NCBI GenBank assembly: GCA_964017045.1
Contig: OZ024795.1
Coordinates: 50,144,850 to 50,208,849 of the forward strand
DNA from: Omphiscola glabra
Lineage: Eukaryota; Mollusca; Gastropoda; Lymnaeidae
Length of the DNA: 64,000 nucleotides
Direction of reading: 5' to 3'
A program made the translations under genes and the position numbers. Shown here piece by piece: positions 46,191 through 57,104 of the stretch (position 1 is its first letter; each line of letters begins with the position of its first letter). Under the pieces are notes generated by a model that was given only the letters and a program-made list of their open reading frames with translations, was not told the origin of the DNA and did no database searches.

Positions 46191-46377
46191 CAGTGGCGTA
46201 GTGAGGGGGGGCAAGGGGGGCATCATGCCCCGGGCGCTACTCACAAAGGGGCGCCAAATGGTATATTTTACTATAATATTGTATGGTTTTCGAAAAGGGG
46301 GGGGGGCGCTAAAAAGGTATTGGGGGCGCTAAAAAGGTATTGTGCCCCGGGCGCGAGATAAGCTCGCTACGCCACTG
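46191..46377. mobile_element. hAT-like MITE, CAGTGGCGTAG family (best copy)
   Basis: 187 bp with ends CAGTGGCGTAGTGAGG and CTCGCTACGCCACTG. The interior carries a GCCCCGGGCGC motif near both ends and a short tandem GGGGGCGCTAAAAAGGTATT. Flanks CTCGCACT (46183-46190) and CTCGCACA (46378-46385) match at 7 of 8 positions. No coding sequence. Confidence 0.85.
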
Positions 46378-46517
46378 CTCGCACACCATCGTCCTACAGC
46401 TGCTTCTATTTCTTTAACGCTATGTCGTATCGGCCTTGCAGTAGCGTACATTTATGGCACTAGCGTAGAAGGGGGGGGGGGGTTTGCTGGGGGCTGAAGG
46501 GGATAAACATAGGCGTA

Positions 46518-48370
46518 GTATACGCCCCTCATTCTATGACGCCCCTCACTCTAGGACTCCCCTCACTCTAGGACATTTAGAAAACTCTAAGTACGCCCCT
46601 CACTTCTAGGACGTCCCTCACTCTAGGACATTTAGAACACTCTAAGTACGCCTCTCACTTCTAGGACTCCCCTCACTCTAGGACATTTAGAACACTCTAA
46701 GTACGCCCCTCACTTCTAGGACGTCCCTCACTCTAGGACGCCTCTCACTCTAAGACGCCCCTCACTCTAGGAAGCCCCTCACTCTAGGACGCCTCTCACT
46801 CTAAGACGCCCCTCACTCTAGGACGCCTCTCACTCTAGGACGCCTCTCACTCTAAGACGCCCCTCACTCTATGAAGCCCCTCACTCTAGGAAGCCCCTCA
46901 CTCTAGGACGCCTCTCACTCTAAGACGCCCCTCACTCTAGGAAGCCCCTCACTCTAGGACGCCTCTCACTCTAAGACGCCCCTCACTCTAGGAAGCCCCT
47001 CACTCTAGGATGCCTCTCACTCTAAGACGCCCATCACTCTAGGAAGCCCCTCACTCTAGGACGCATCTCACTCTAAGACGCCCATCACTCTAGGACGCCT
47101 CTCACTCTAGGACGCCTCTCACTCTAGGAAGCCCTTCACTCTAGGACGCCTCTCACTCTAGGACGCCTCTCACTCTAGGAAGCCCTTCACTCTAGGACGC
47201 CCCTCACTCTAGGAAGCCCTTCACTCTAGGACGCCCCTCACTCTAGGAAGCCCTTCACTCTAGGACGCCCCTCACTCTAGGAAGCCCTTCACTCTAGGAC
47301 GCCTCTCACTCTAGGAAGCCCTTCACTCTAGGACGCCCCTCACTCTAGGAAGCCCTTCACTCTAGGACGCCCCTCACTCTAGGAAGCCCTTCACTCTAGG
47401 ACGCCCCTCACTCTAGGAAGCCCTTCACTCTAGGACGCCTCTCACTCTAGGAAGCCCTTCACTCTAGGACGCCTCTCACTCTAGGAAGCCCTTCACTCTA
47501 GGACGCCTCTCACTCTAGGACGCCTCTCACTCTAGGAAGCCCTTCACTCTAGGACGCCTCTCACTCTAGGACGCCTCTCACTCTAGGAAGCCCCTCACTC
47601 TAGGACGCCTCTCACTCTAGGACGCCTCTCACTCTAGGAAGCCCTTCACTCTAGGACGCCTCTCACTCTAGGACGCCTCTCACTCTAGGAAGCCCCTCAC
47701 TCTAGGACGCCTCTCACTCTAGGACGCCTCTCACTCTAGGACGCCTCTCACTCTAGGACGCCTCTCACTCTAGGACGCCTCTCACTCTAGGACGCCTCTC
47801 ACTCTAGGACGCCTCTCACTCTAGGACGCCTCTCACTCTAGGACGCCTCTCACTCTAGGACGCCTCTCACTCTAGGACGCCTCTCACTCTAGGACGCCTC
47901 TCACTCTAGGACGCCTCTCACTCTAGGACGCCTCTCACTCTAGGACGCCTCTCATTCTAGGACGCCTCTCACTCTAGGACGCCTCTCACTCTAGGACGCC
48001 TCTCACTCTAGGACGCCTCTCACTCTAGGACGCCTCTCATTCTAGGACGCCTCTCACTCTAGGACGCCTCTCACTCTAGGACGCCTCTCACTCTAGGACG
48101 CCTCTCATTCTAGGACGCCTCTCACTCTAGGACGCCTCTCATTCTAGGACGCCTCTCACTCTAGGACGCCTCTCACTCTAGGACGCCTCTCACTCTAGGA
48201 CGCCTCTCATTCTAGGACGCCTCTCACTCTAGGACGCCTCTCACTCTAGGACGCCTCTCACTCTAGGACGCCTCTCATTCTAGGACGCCTCTCACTCTAG
48301 GACGCCTCTCACTCTAGGACGCCTCTCACTCTAGGACGCCTCTCATTCTAGGACGCCTCTCATTCTAGGA
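46518..48370. repeat. Large minisatellite, 17-bp unit (CTCTAGGACGCCTCTCA)
   Basis: About 109 copies. The 5' part mixes GACGCC, GAAGCC and AAGACG types, the middle alternates GAAGCCCTTCA with GACGCC units as 34-bp dimers, and the 3' third is homogeneous with CTCATT markers often 68 bp apart (four units). Because 17 is not a multiple of three there are no long frames. Confidence 0.97.
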
Positions 48371-48446
48371 CAATGATTTCTCCAATTATTGATGCATCAC
48401 GAATCCCATCCCATATTTGTAGAATTGTTAAAGAAAAAAAAACAAT

Positions 48447-49484
48447 ATAAATGATGGCATTGTTGTTAAATTGACCAATCAAACGATGGCATTGTTGTTA
48501 AATTGACCAATCAAATGATGGCATTGTGTCAAATTGACCAATCAAACGATGGCATTGTTGCTACATTGACCAATCAAATGATGGCGTTGTTGTTAAATTG
48601 ACCAATCAAATTATGCCATTTTGTCAAATTGACCAAGAAATCGATGGCATTGTTGTTAAATTGACCAATCAAACGATGGCATTGTTGTTAAATTGACCAA
48701 TCAAATAATGGCATTGTGTCAAATTGACCAATCAAACGATGGCATTGTTGTCAAATTGACCAATCAAATGATGGCATTGTGTCAAATTGACCAATCAAAC
48801 GATGGCATTGTTGTTACATTGACCAATCAAATGATGGCGTTGTTGTTAAATTGACCAATCAAACGATGTCATTGTTGTTACATTGACCAATCAAATGATG
48901 GCATTGTTGTTAAATTGACCAATCAAATGATGCCATTGTTGTTAAATTGACCAATCAAATAATGGCATTGTGTCAAATTGACCAATCAAACGATGGCATT
49001 GTTGTTACATTGACCAATCAAATGATGGCGTTGTTGTTAAATTGACCAATCAAACGATGTCATTGTTGTTAAATTGACCAATCAAATGATGGCATTGTGT
49101 CAAATTGACCAATCAAACGATGGCATTGTTGTCAAATTGACCAATCAAATGATGGCATTGTTGTTAAAATGACCAATCAAACGATGGCATTGTGTCAAAT
49201 TGACAAATCAAACGATGGCATTGTGTCAAATTGACAAATCAAACGATGGCATTGTGTCAAATTGACCAATCAAATGATGGCATTGTTGTCAAATTGACCA
49301 ATCAAATGATGGCATTGTTGTCAAATTGACCAATCAAATGATGGCATTGTTTTCAAATTGACCAATCAAATGATGGCATTGTTGTCAAATTGACCTATCA
49401 AATGATGGCATTGTTGTCAAATTGACCAATCAAATGATGGCATTGTTGTCAAATTGACCAATCAAATGATGGCATTGTGGTAAA
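48447..49484. repeat. Minisatellite, 32/29-bp unit containing CCAAT
   Basis: About 33 copies of GATGGCATTGTTGTTAAATT plus GACCAATCAAAT. A shortened form lacks three bases (ATTGTGTCAAATT). Nearly every unit has GACCAATCA, a match to the CCAAT-box core. Confidence 0.96.
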
Positions 49485-50020
49485 GTCGTTAAAAACGTTC
49501 AGATTTAACTAATCCTTCTTTATTCAACCATGTATCGATCAGCTCATCCAATATCACAGATCAATGGCATCTTACTTCCATCATGTATCCATCAGCGCAT
49601 CCAACAATACAGATGGATGACGTGATCTCCATCAATAACCAATTGCCTTGCATAGGTCGATAATTCCAACATGAATTGATTATGCCTGGCCCCAATATTG
49701 TTTTAAGAACGCCCTTAAATCTCAGACCCATTCTTCCCCTCCCCGCCATTTATCCAGGGGTCATCAAGAAAAAATTGTCGCGCAATCTACATCGAGCCGT
49801 GAACTGGAAGTAACTGAAAAAGTAAGTTTCTTGGAGAACCGCCCCTGGAACTTGCTGTACGTGTTTAGAAGTGTGTGTGGGGGGGGGGGGTAGGAGTTTG
49901 CCGTTTTCTAGACACTAATGACGTCATTCAACTCATTTTAAAGCGTGAACGAGGAAGAGATCTGACATGTAGCGTGCTGTTACGTCATCAGCTACGTCAT
50001 CGGCTTGTCACGATGCATCT
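49485..50020. other. Unique sequence with a diverged duplication
   Basis: A roughly 50-bp phrase (CAACCATGTATCGATCAGC and CATCCATCATGTATCCATC) is imperfectly duplicated at 49515-49615. A run of about 12 G lies at 49878. No exon recognised. Confidence 0.5.
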
Positions 50021-50656
50021 CACAACGTCAACCATACCGACCACTACGTCTCAGTGTATGAGCCACGCGTCTCACACCAACTATACCGACCACTACAACT
50101 CAGTGTATGAGCCACACATCTCACAACACCAACTATACCGACCACTACAACTCAATGTATGAGCCACACATCTCACAACACCAACTATACCGACCACTAT
50201 ATCTCAATGTATGAGCCACACATCTCACAACACCAACTATACCGACCACTACAACTCAATGTATGAGCCACACATCTCACAACACCAACTATACCGACCA
50301 CTACAACTCAGTGTATGAGCCACTTATCTGACAACACCAACCATACTGACCACTACAACTCAATGTATGAGCCACACATCTCACAACACCAACCATACCG
50401 ACCACTACAACTCAATGTATGAGCCACACATCTCACAACACCAACTATACCGACCACTATATCTCAATGTATGAGCCACACATCTCACAACACCAACTAT
50501 ACCGACCACTACAACTCAATGTATGAGCCACACATCTCACAACACCAACTATACCGACCACTACAACTCAGTGTATGAGCCACTTATCTGACAAAACCAA
50601 CCATACTGACCACTACAACTCAATGTATGAGCCACACATCTCACAACACCAACTAG
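50021..50656. repeat. Minisatellite, 52-bp unit with 260-bp higher-order period
   Basis: About 12 copies of CACAACACCAACTATACC, GACCACTACAACTCAATG and TATGAGCCACACATCT. The marked copy CACTTATCTGACA recurs after about 260 bp (five units), showing duplication of a block. Confidence 0.95.
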
Positions 50657-51302
50657 AGAAATTGTAAAAGTGTGTTATCAATATTATTATTTCAACAATG
50701 TTCGAACATTTTTTTTAACTGTAATTTTTTTCATTAATAATATTCTTAGTGAACTCGCCAATTAAACATCTAATACATGAATGGCATGATCAACACACCA
50801 AAGGTACCATGTCTATGTTGTTGTTTGTTGTTTTGTTGTTTTTTTTGGGCGGGGGGTGGGGCGGGGGCCTCCATCACTCAAGGGGGTAGACTCCCCTGAT
50901 GAAAGGGGTGAGTCAAAGATTAAAGCAGCACTCTTGGTAACTTCACATGTCCTCGGTGCCTTACCATGTACTTCAGTTCTCCCTTGAGCACAATCAATAA
51001 CCCACGGGCCTTGTCACATCACGACTTCAAAAGGAAGTCAATGGCAAAGTAAGTTTTCTCCGACTGCGAGGCAGTGCTTCTCAATCGGTGTCTTTCGACT
51101 GTCTTTTACTATGCTTTTTAAAAGTGTATCGACTAAAACCCTTTTGATTTCTGGGGCCCTCAAAAAAAAAGGCAAAAGAAACAAACAAACAAACAAAACT
51201 GTCCCTATTCGTGCAAATTCAAAGGTCATAATAACTGAAATAATAGATCTTGTATTATCACTACACCTTAGTTAAAAAAAAACATTAAAATTGACATTGT
51301 AT
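50657..51302. other. Unique sequence; weak minus-strand exon-like stretch
   Basis: At 51009-50965 (minus) an AG-bounded 45-base stretch encodes ARGLLIVLKGELKYM and is followed by a good donor, GTAAGG. The family is not recognised and it could be chance. CAGTGCTTCTCAATCGG at about 51073 resembles a solo end of the 53274 MITE family. Confidence 0.25.
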
Positions 51303-51362
51303 AAAAGATGGGGTAGAGATTAGAGTTTACTGCAAGCAGCTCTAATCTCTACTCCATCTTTT
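51303..51362 (+). other. Near-perfect 60-nt hairpin, possible small-RNA precursor
   Basis: AAAAGATGGGGTAGAGATTA continues to 51325 and pairs along all 23 bases with 51340-51362 (one G-U pair), around a 14-base loop. It is unique in the window and not part of a tandem array. It could be a microRNA-like precursor, a miniature inverted-repeat element, or incidental. Confidence 0.55.
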
Positions 51363-51622
51363 GAATAAATAGTTTCATCGCGGTGCCGGGACAGAATGCT
51401 CGAGAATGGCCGCCCTCTGTCAAGAAATGTTTAGGAGAGCTCCAACATCCCCGCTGCCTTGATTTATCGACCTTTATGTAAATCACACACGTACGTGAGT
51501 TTGATCAAGTGATTGCCGATATTTAACACGCGGTGTAATCGATGTTCGAATAATATAGGTGACCGGGGTCAAGTGTTATGATTTTATTGAGTAAATTTGT
51601 CCTTTTAAAAAAAATGTCTGCT

Positions 51623-51812
51623 GGGCTGTTTGTGTCATGGTGTCATCTGACAAGGTGGCTGTTTGTGTCATGTGTCATCTGACAAGGTGGCTGTTTGTGT
51701 CATGGTGTCATCTGACAAGGTGGCTGTTTGTGTCATGATGTCATCTGACAACGTGGCTGTTTGTGTCATGATGTCATCTGACAACGTGGCTGTTTGTGTC
51801 ATGGTGTCGACC
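51623..51812. repeat. Minisatellite, 33-bp unit
   Basis: About six copies of GGCTGTTTGTGTCATGGTG plus TCATCTGACAAGGT. The frame repeating SSDKVAVCVM is read-through. Confidence 0.93.
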
Positions 51813-52107
51813 TGTCAACCTAGTCTATTTAGCTACTTATTTCAGCCCCATATTATTATTGCCGAATCTATGAATTATTATCATTTACCAGCAGAGCCGT
51901 CACGGCACGCTAAGTAGGCAGCGATGGCACATTTAAAAGCAGTCTGAAAAATTGACATCTAGGGCCATATACATATAACCTACATATCACTGTCCCATTC
52001 ATACCCCTATCACCTACATACCCTCTCAGACCACATGTTTTAGCACAAGCTACGTACAACACAGACTCTGACTAGCTGACATCAGAGAAACTTGTGTATT
52101 GAGTTCT

Positions 52108-52600
52108 CCTGGCATCCAGTGCCCAGACTAATCTCACCAGGCACCCAGTGCCCATACTTAGCTCACTTGGCACCCAGTGCCCATACTTAGCTCACCTGGC
52201 ACCCAGTGCCCATACTTAGCTCACCTGGCACCCAGTGCCCATACTTAGCTCACCTGGCACCCAGTGCCCAGACTAAGCTCACCTGGCACCCAGTGCCCAG
52301 ACTAAGCTCACCTGGCACCCAGTGCCCAGACTAAGCTCACCTGGCACCCAGTGCCCAGACTAAGCTCACATAGACACCCAGTGTGCCCAGACTTAGCTCT
52401 TCTGAAATCCAGTTCTCTAACCTAGCTCAACTGGCATAACGTGCCCAGAATTTACTCGCCTGAAATCCATGGCCCAGACTAAGCTCTTCTGGCATCGTTT
52501 GCCCAGAATTATCTCTTCTTGCATCTAGTGTCCTTGCTTAGCTCTTCTGGCAACAAGTGCTCTCACTTGGCTCTTCTGGCATTCAGTGCTCTGACTTCAC
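52108..52600. repeat. Minisatellite, 29-bp unit decaying to one side
   Basis: About ten good copies of CTCACCTGGCACCCAGTGCC plus CAGACTAAG, followed from about 52385 by increasingly diverged copies (TCTTCTGGCAT...). The gradient suggests homogenisation at one end only. Confidence 0.92.
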
Positions 52601-52611
52601 TCTCCTGCGAA

Positions 52612-52770
52612 TTCAGTTCCCAGAGACAAGGAGACCTTGATGAGAGAAAACTGTGGACTTAACTCCCTTGACATCCAGTGCCCAGGGACGAGGAGACCTT
52701 GATGAGAGAAAACTGTGGACTTAACTCCCTTGGCATCCAGTGCCCAGATACGAGGAGACCGGGAAAAGAT
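52612..52770. repeat. 62-bp unit, about 2.5 copies
   Basis: TTCCCAGAGACAAGGAGACC, TTGATGAGAGAAAACTGTGG and ACTTAACTCCCTTGACATCC. It appears to have grown out of the decayed 29-bp array, with which it shares GGCATCCAGTGCCCAG. Confidence 0.88.
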
Positions 52771-53265
52771 CTGATCGATATCCCAATCAATAATCTATTG
52801 TAGTAAACAAGGGAGCCCGAACCTGCAGTAAACAGAACACACTGGGCAAGAAAAAACGGAGCCTCACAAATAAGCCCATAAAATCCAAGGAAATCATAAA
52901 CAGATTTCTGGGCAGCTTTGGCAGAAACATATTGGAATAAGAAACCAATCTTTGGAGGATAAAATGATACGTGATATATGTCAATGTTTTGAAAAATATA
53001 CTCAATATATATATATAAATATACACGTTATCACGTATTATAAGCATTCTATTTATGCACTCTATAAATGCAGACGAGATTGTCATTCCAGGATTGGCCT
53101 AGTGAGCCACTCGTCGAAATGTAGGACTAAAATATAGCTACTCCATCGTCTCGTGAAGACGGAAGGATGCCATACAATTACAATTTATGCACTCTGTAAT
53201 TAGTAACGTTTTGGAAATGGTCACTGGACGTTTTGAGCCCGTTGGGATATTTTGTCATTAGGTTT
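52771..53265. other. Unique sequence, no gene seen
   Basis: CATCGTCTCGTGAAGACGG at about 53143 forms a small hairpin and has the look of a dispersed repeat, but this cannot be shown from one copy. Confidence 0.4.
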
Positions 53266-53273
53266 GCTTAGAT

Positions 53274-53428
53274 CAGCGGTTTTCAGCGTTACGCAGGGGT
53301 CGCCCAAGATCATCAGAAAACACATAGTTATGAAGTAGCAACGTATATAAGTGTGTGGTTGGGGGGTCACCACAAATTGAGGAACTGTATTAAAAGGGTC
53401 GCGGCATTAGGAAGGTTGAGAACCACTG
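53274..53428. mobile_element. hAT-like MITE with perfect 8-bp target duplication
   Basis: 155 bp. The left end is CAGCGGTTTTCAGCGTTACG and the right end AAGGTTGAGAACCACTG, a degenerate inverted repeat with GGGTCGC subterminal motifs on both sides. It is flanked by identical GCTTAGAT (53266-53273 and 53429-53436). Non-coding, a separate family from the other MITEs here. Confidence 0.9.
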
Positions 53429-53436
53429 GCTTAGAT

Positions 53437-54030
53437 GGCTCAGGTAACATTCTCTATGATACTTGCCACATGCGTATATTGACTCTTTGTATAGCAAGTC
53501 GACCATAAGCTGTTGATGAGCCCACACTCTAACAACCGCCAACCACCTTATACAGACCCGCCCCTCTATGGATGGGGAACGGCAGCTAATATTTAATTGA
53601 AGATCATGTCAAGACTCCATAATAAACAATGATCTATCACCGACAACGCCCCCCTCTCCACCCCCCCCCCCCCCACAGAGATCACTATCTGTAATGGCTC
53701 AATCGATATCATGCAGACCTGTTCTCCCCCTTTAGTGGTGAGCAGATCGATGCCAACACTTGATTTCAGGATCGGGGGGGGGGGGGGGGGGGTGGACCCC
53801 AGCGTGAACCGTGTCAACAACTGCCTTGTAAATCTAGGGATAATCACTGATCCGCCTGGAAGGATCTAAGATTAAGGGTGGGGGGGTGTTGCTTAAACCG
53901 TTAGTTGGTCGACAGGGGCGCGAGGTCTGTTTGAAGTCGGTGGTTAGAGCGACCATTGTACCCAGCCCCGGGGATGCTTTGAAAGTCACGGGTGAGAACC
54001 ATCGAATGAAACGTGGACAGTGTAACTCAA
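53437..54030. other. Unique sequence with long homopolymer tracts
   Basis: A C-run lies at about 53658-53672 and a run of 19 G at 53774-53792. No exon recognised. Confidence 0.5.
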
Positions 54031-54360
54031 AATGTCTTATACTAACATGGCATTCTGGGAGCAACATGACATTCTGAGACCAAAATGACATTATGAGACC
54101 AAATATGACATTCTGAGACAAACATGACATTCTGGGACAAACATGACATTCTGAGACCAACATGACATTCTGAGACCAAATACGACATTCTGAGACAAAC
54201 ATGACATTCTGAGACAAACATGACATTCTGAGACCAAATACGACATTCTGAGACAAACATGACATTCTGAGACAAACATGACATTCTGAGACCAAATACG
54301 ACATTCTGAGACAAACATGACATTCTGAGACAAACATGACATTCTGAGACCAACATGACC
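54031..54360. repeat. Minisatellite, 19-bp unit (AACATGACATTCTGAGACA)
   Basis: About 17 copies. A block of three (AACATG, AACATG, CAAATACG types) recurs as a roughly 57-bp higher-order unit, which keeps minus-strand frames open. Confidence 0.95.
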
Positions 54361-54417
54361 ATTCATAGATTATTTCCAATACGACTTGGTTTAAGCGTGT
54401 GTTCTTTTTATTACGGC

Positions 54418-54635
54418 ATTTATAACTTGTTTCAAGGCCATTTATAACTTGTTTCAAGGCCATTTATAACTTGTTTCAAGGCCATTTATAACTTGTTTCA
54501 AGGCCATTTATAACTTGTTTCAAGGCCATTTGTAAGTTGTTTCAAGGCCATTTGTAACTTGTTTCAAGGCCATTTGTAACTTGTTTCAAGGCCATTTGTA
54601 ACTTGTTTCAAGGCCATTTGTAAGTTGTTTCAAAG
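54418..54635. repeat. Minisatellite, 22-bp unit
   Basis: About ten copies of TTTATAACTTGTTTCAAGGC plus CA. The first half has TATAAC, the second TGTAAC, and TGTAAG marks two copies 88 bp apart. Confidence 0.95.
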
Positions 54636-54701
54636 TCTAACACCAACAGAACATTCATGTGTTGAACCTCTTCTCAGCCATCTTACCCCCGTGTATTGTG
54701 G

Positions 54702-55785
54702 AAAGCTAATATGGCCAGTGCAGGGTGCTGCACTCAATATTGTGAACAGCTAATATGGCCAGTGAAGGGTGCTGCACTCAATATTGTGGACAGCTAAGAT
54801 GGCCGGTGCAGTGTGCTGCAGTCGACATTGTGGACAGCTAATATGGCCGGTGCAGGGTGCTGTACTCGACATTGTGGACAGCTAACATGGCCTTGCAGGT
54901 TGCTGTACTCGACATTGTGGACAGCTACCATGGCCATGCAGGTTGCTGTACTCGACATTGTGGACAGCTACCATGGCCGGTGCAGGGTGCTGTAATCAAC
55001 ATTGTGGACAGCTAATATGGCCGGTGCAGTGTGCTGCAGTCGACATTGTGGACAGCTAATATGGCCGGTGCAGTGTGCTGCAGTCGACATTGTGGACAGC
55101 TAACATGGCCATGCAGGTTGCTGTACTCGACATTGTGGACAGCTACCATGGCCGGTGCAGGGTGCTGTACTCGACATTGTGGACAGCTACCATGGCCGGT
55201 GCAGGGTGCTGTACTCGACATTGTGGACAGCTACCATGGCCATGCAGGTTGCTGTACTCGACATTGTGGACAGCTACCATGGCCATGCAGGTTGCTGTAA
55301 TCAACATTGTGGACAGCTAATATGGCGGGTGCAGGGTGCTGTACTCGACATTGTGGACAGCTAATGTGGCCGGTGCAGGTTGCTGTAATCAACATTGTGG
55401 ACAGCTAATATGACCGGTGCAGGGTGCTGTAATCAACATTGTGGACAGCTAATATGGCGGGTGCAGGGTGCTGTACTCGACATTGTGGACAGCTAATGTG
55501 GCCGGTGCAGGTTGCTGTAATCAACATTGTGGACAGCTAATATGACCGGTGCAGGGTGCTGTTATCAACATTGTGGACAGCTAATATGGCCTGTGCAGGT
55601 GGCTGTAATCAACATTGTGGACAGCTAATATGGCCGGTGCAGGGTGCTGTAATCAACATTGTGGACAGCTAATATGGCCTGTGCAGGTGGCTGTAATCAA
55701 CATTGTGGACAGCTTATTGTGCCGGTGCAGGGTGCTGTAATCAACATTGTGGACAGCTCTTTTGGCCGGTGCAGGGTGCTGTACT
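54702..55785. repeat. Minisatellite, 44-bp unit with 132-bp higher-order block
   Basis: About 24 copies of ACATTGTGGACAGCTAATAT, GGCCGGTGCAGGGTGCTG and TAATCA. A three-unit block marked by ATGGCGGG, ATGTGGCC and ATATGACC recurs at 132 bp (about 55320 and 55452). Short frames repeating GQLPWP are read-through. Confidence 0.96.
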
Positions 55786-56371
55786 CGGTACACCGCATAA
55801 AAGTCAAGGTCCGAATTGGGCCTCCTTTGGAACGATTTTAGGCGACTGGACCAAGACTGCAGTCAGTCGGTCAAGCGTTGCCGTCTCGCGGTCAAAAGAA
55901 TTGAAGTCTACAAGTATCGTCTTTAAGATTTTTTTTTAACACACATCGTCAAAGCAACATATCAACACTTTTCAATCTACAAATATTCGTCTGTCACTTA
56001 CGTCATTTTGGGCAACATTAAAAAAAATACATTGATATTGAATTAATAAATGCTATTGTATGGAGAAAACAAATTAAAACCTCGCCCGCTAATACTAATC
56101 CATAATGGGGGAGAGACGGAGCAAGCTTAATCCGTGGATCACAACCGTTAGAGCTCCATTTTCGCCCCTTAAGACCAAACAACAACAAAAGTCAATTCAG
56201 CCGCTTTTTATTGTGTTAAACGCTGGCCCTGGTGAGCGTTCAAGTCTGCTGTTCCTTGATTCTCCCCGCTGGCTGTCATTAGATTAGGGACCAGATTAAA
56301 CATCAGGTGCGCCTCGTCCTCTGCTGCGCTCACCACCTTACGTAAACTGTCCAAAGCGATTCGTACCGCCA
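55786..56371. other. Unique sequence upstream of a candidate promoter
   Basis: No exon recognised. The last 250 bases are less AT-rich and lack tandem repeats. Confidence 0.45.
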
Positions 56372-56428
56372 TGACGTCCTCGTCTATAAATAGACGGACA
56401 GGAAATCTCTAACCCGGACGGTTCCTCA
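56372..56428 (+). promoter_or_regulatory. Candidate TATA promoter with CRE-like site
   Basis: TGACGTCC (56372-56379) is followed closely by TATAAATA (56385-56392) and an initiator-like TCAATCT around 56426-56432. Spacing to the initiator (about 43) is longer than usual; a start near 56415-56420 is the alternative. Confidence 0.35.
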
Positions 56429-56452
56429 ATCTCAAGTGTTGCGAGCAATAAC

Positions 56453-56469
56453 ATGGACGTGTTCAGAGA
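56453..56469 (+). CDS. Candidate start exon (17 coding bases), product unknown
   Basis: ATGGACGTGTTCAGAGA is followed by a strong donor, GTAAGT (56470-56475). Without splicing the frame stops after six codons, so it only makes sense as a short first coding exon (MDVFR..., phase 2) about 65 bases after the TATA box. No downstream exon was identified in the window. Confidence 0.25.
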
Positions 56470-56559
56470 GTAAGTTGGCCAGCATAATAATGGGATCCTA
56501 ATCAGGTATAATACTGAATAGCAAGAGTCACTCTAATATTAAGTTTAAATTGTCTTTAA

Positions 56560-56700
56560 ATGTATTGATGGGCGTATGGGTAAGAGGTATGGATAAGTGG
56601 TATTAATAAAGGGTATGGATAAGGGGTAGAAATAAGGGTTATGGATATGGGGTATGGATAAAGGGTATGGATAAAGGGTATGGATAAGTGGTATGGAAAA
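56560..56700. repeat. Minisatellite, about 12-bp unit
   Basis: About 11 irregular copies of GGGTATGGATAA with AAGTGGT and GGGGTA variants. Confidence 0.85.
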
Positions 56701-56854
56701 GTTGGCTGGGTATGGAGAAGTTGGCTTGGTCTGATGAAGATCGTTCAATTGATTGATTTCACAGGTGAATGTGATTGGTAGAGGATCTAACTAAAGGTAA
56801 CTTGGTATAATCGATAGTTAAGGAATTTTTGAATCAATAAGTAATGGTGTAATT

Positions 56855-57032
56855 CAGTGATCGGCAAGCTGCGGCTCGCGTGTGGCTCTTTAACGACCCG
56901 AATGCGGCTCGGCCAGTCGGCCACAAATTGGTGTTGACTCCGAAAAACATGGTTCTTGACGAGTTCATGAAAAGACATTTCGTCCTGCTGCCCATTTTTT
57001 TCTCTTTGGACTAATGCGTTTGCCGACCACTG
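56855..57032. mobile_element. hAT-like MITE, CAGTGGTCGGCAAAC family, perfect target duplication
   Basis: 178 bp. The left end is CAGTGATCGGCAAGCTGCGG and the right end GCGTTTGCCGACCACTG. Identical 8-bp flanks GTGTAATT (56847-56854 and 57033-57040). Its reverse complement aligns by eye with 15884-16054, defining one non-autonomous family. Confidence 0.92.
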
Positions 57033-57104
57033 GTGTAATTGATCAAAGACCTATCAAGCATTTCATGACTGGGAAAAACTCATTTGTCGGTGTATGATAA
57101 TACG

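Noticed and set aside
53080..53175. SINE-like sequence with the small hairpin CGTCT-CGTGA-AGACG
   Set aside because: No A/B box, no A-tail and no target duplication could be identified; a single copy is insufficient.
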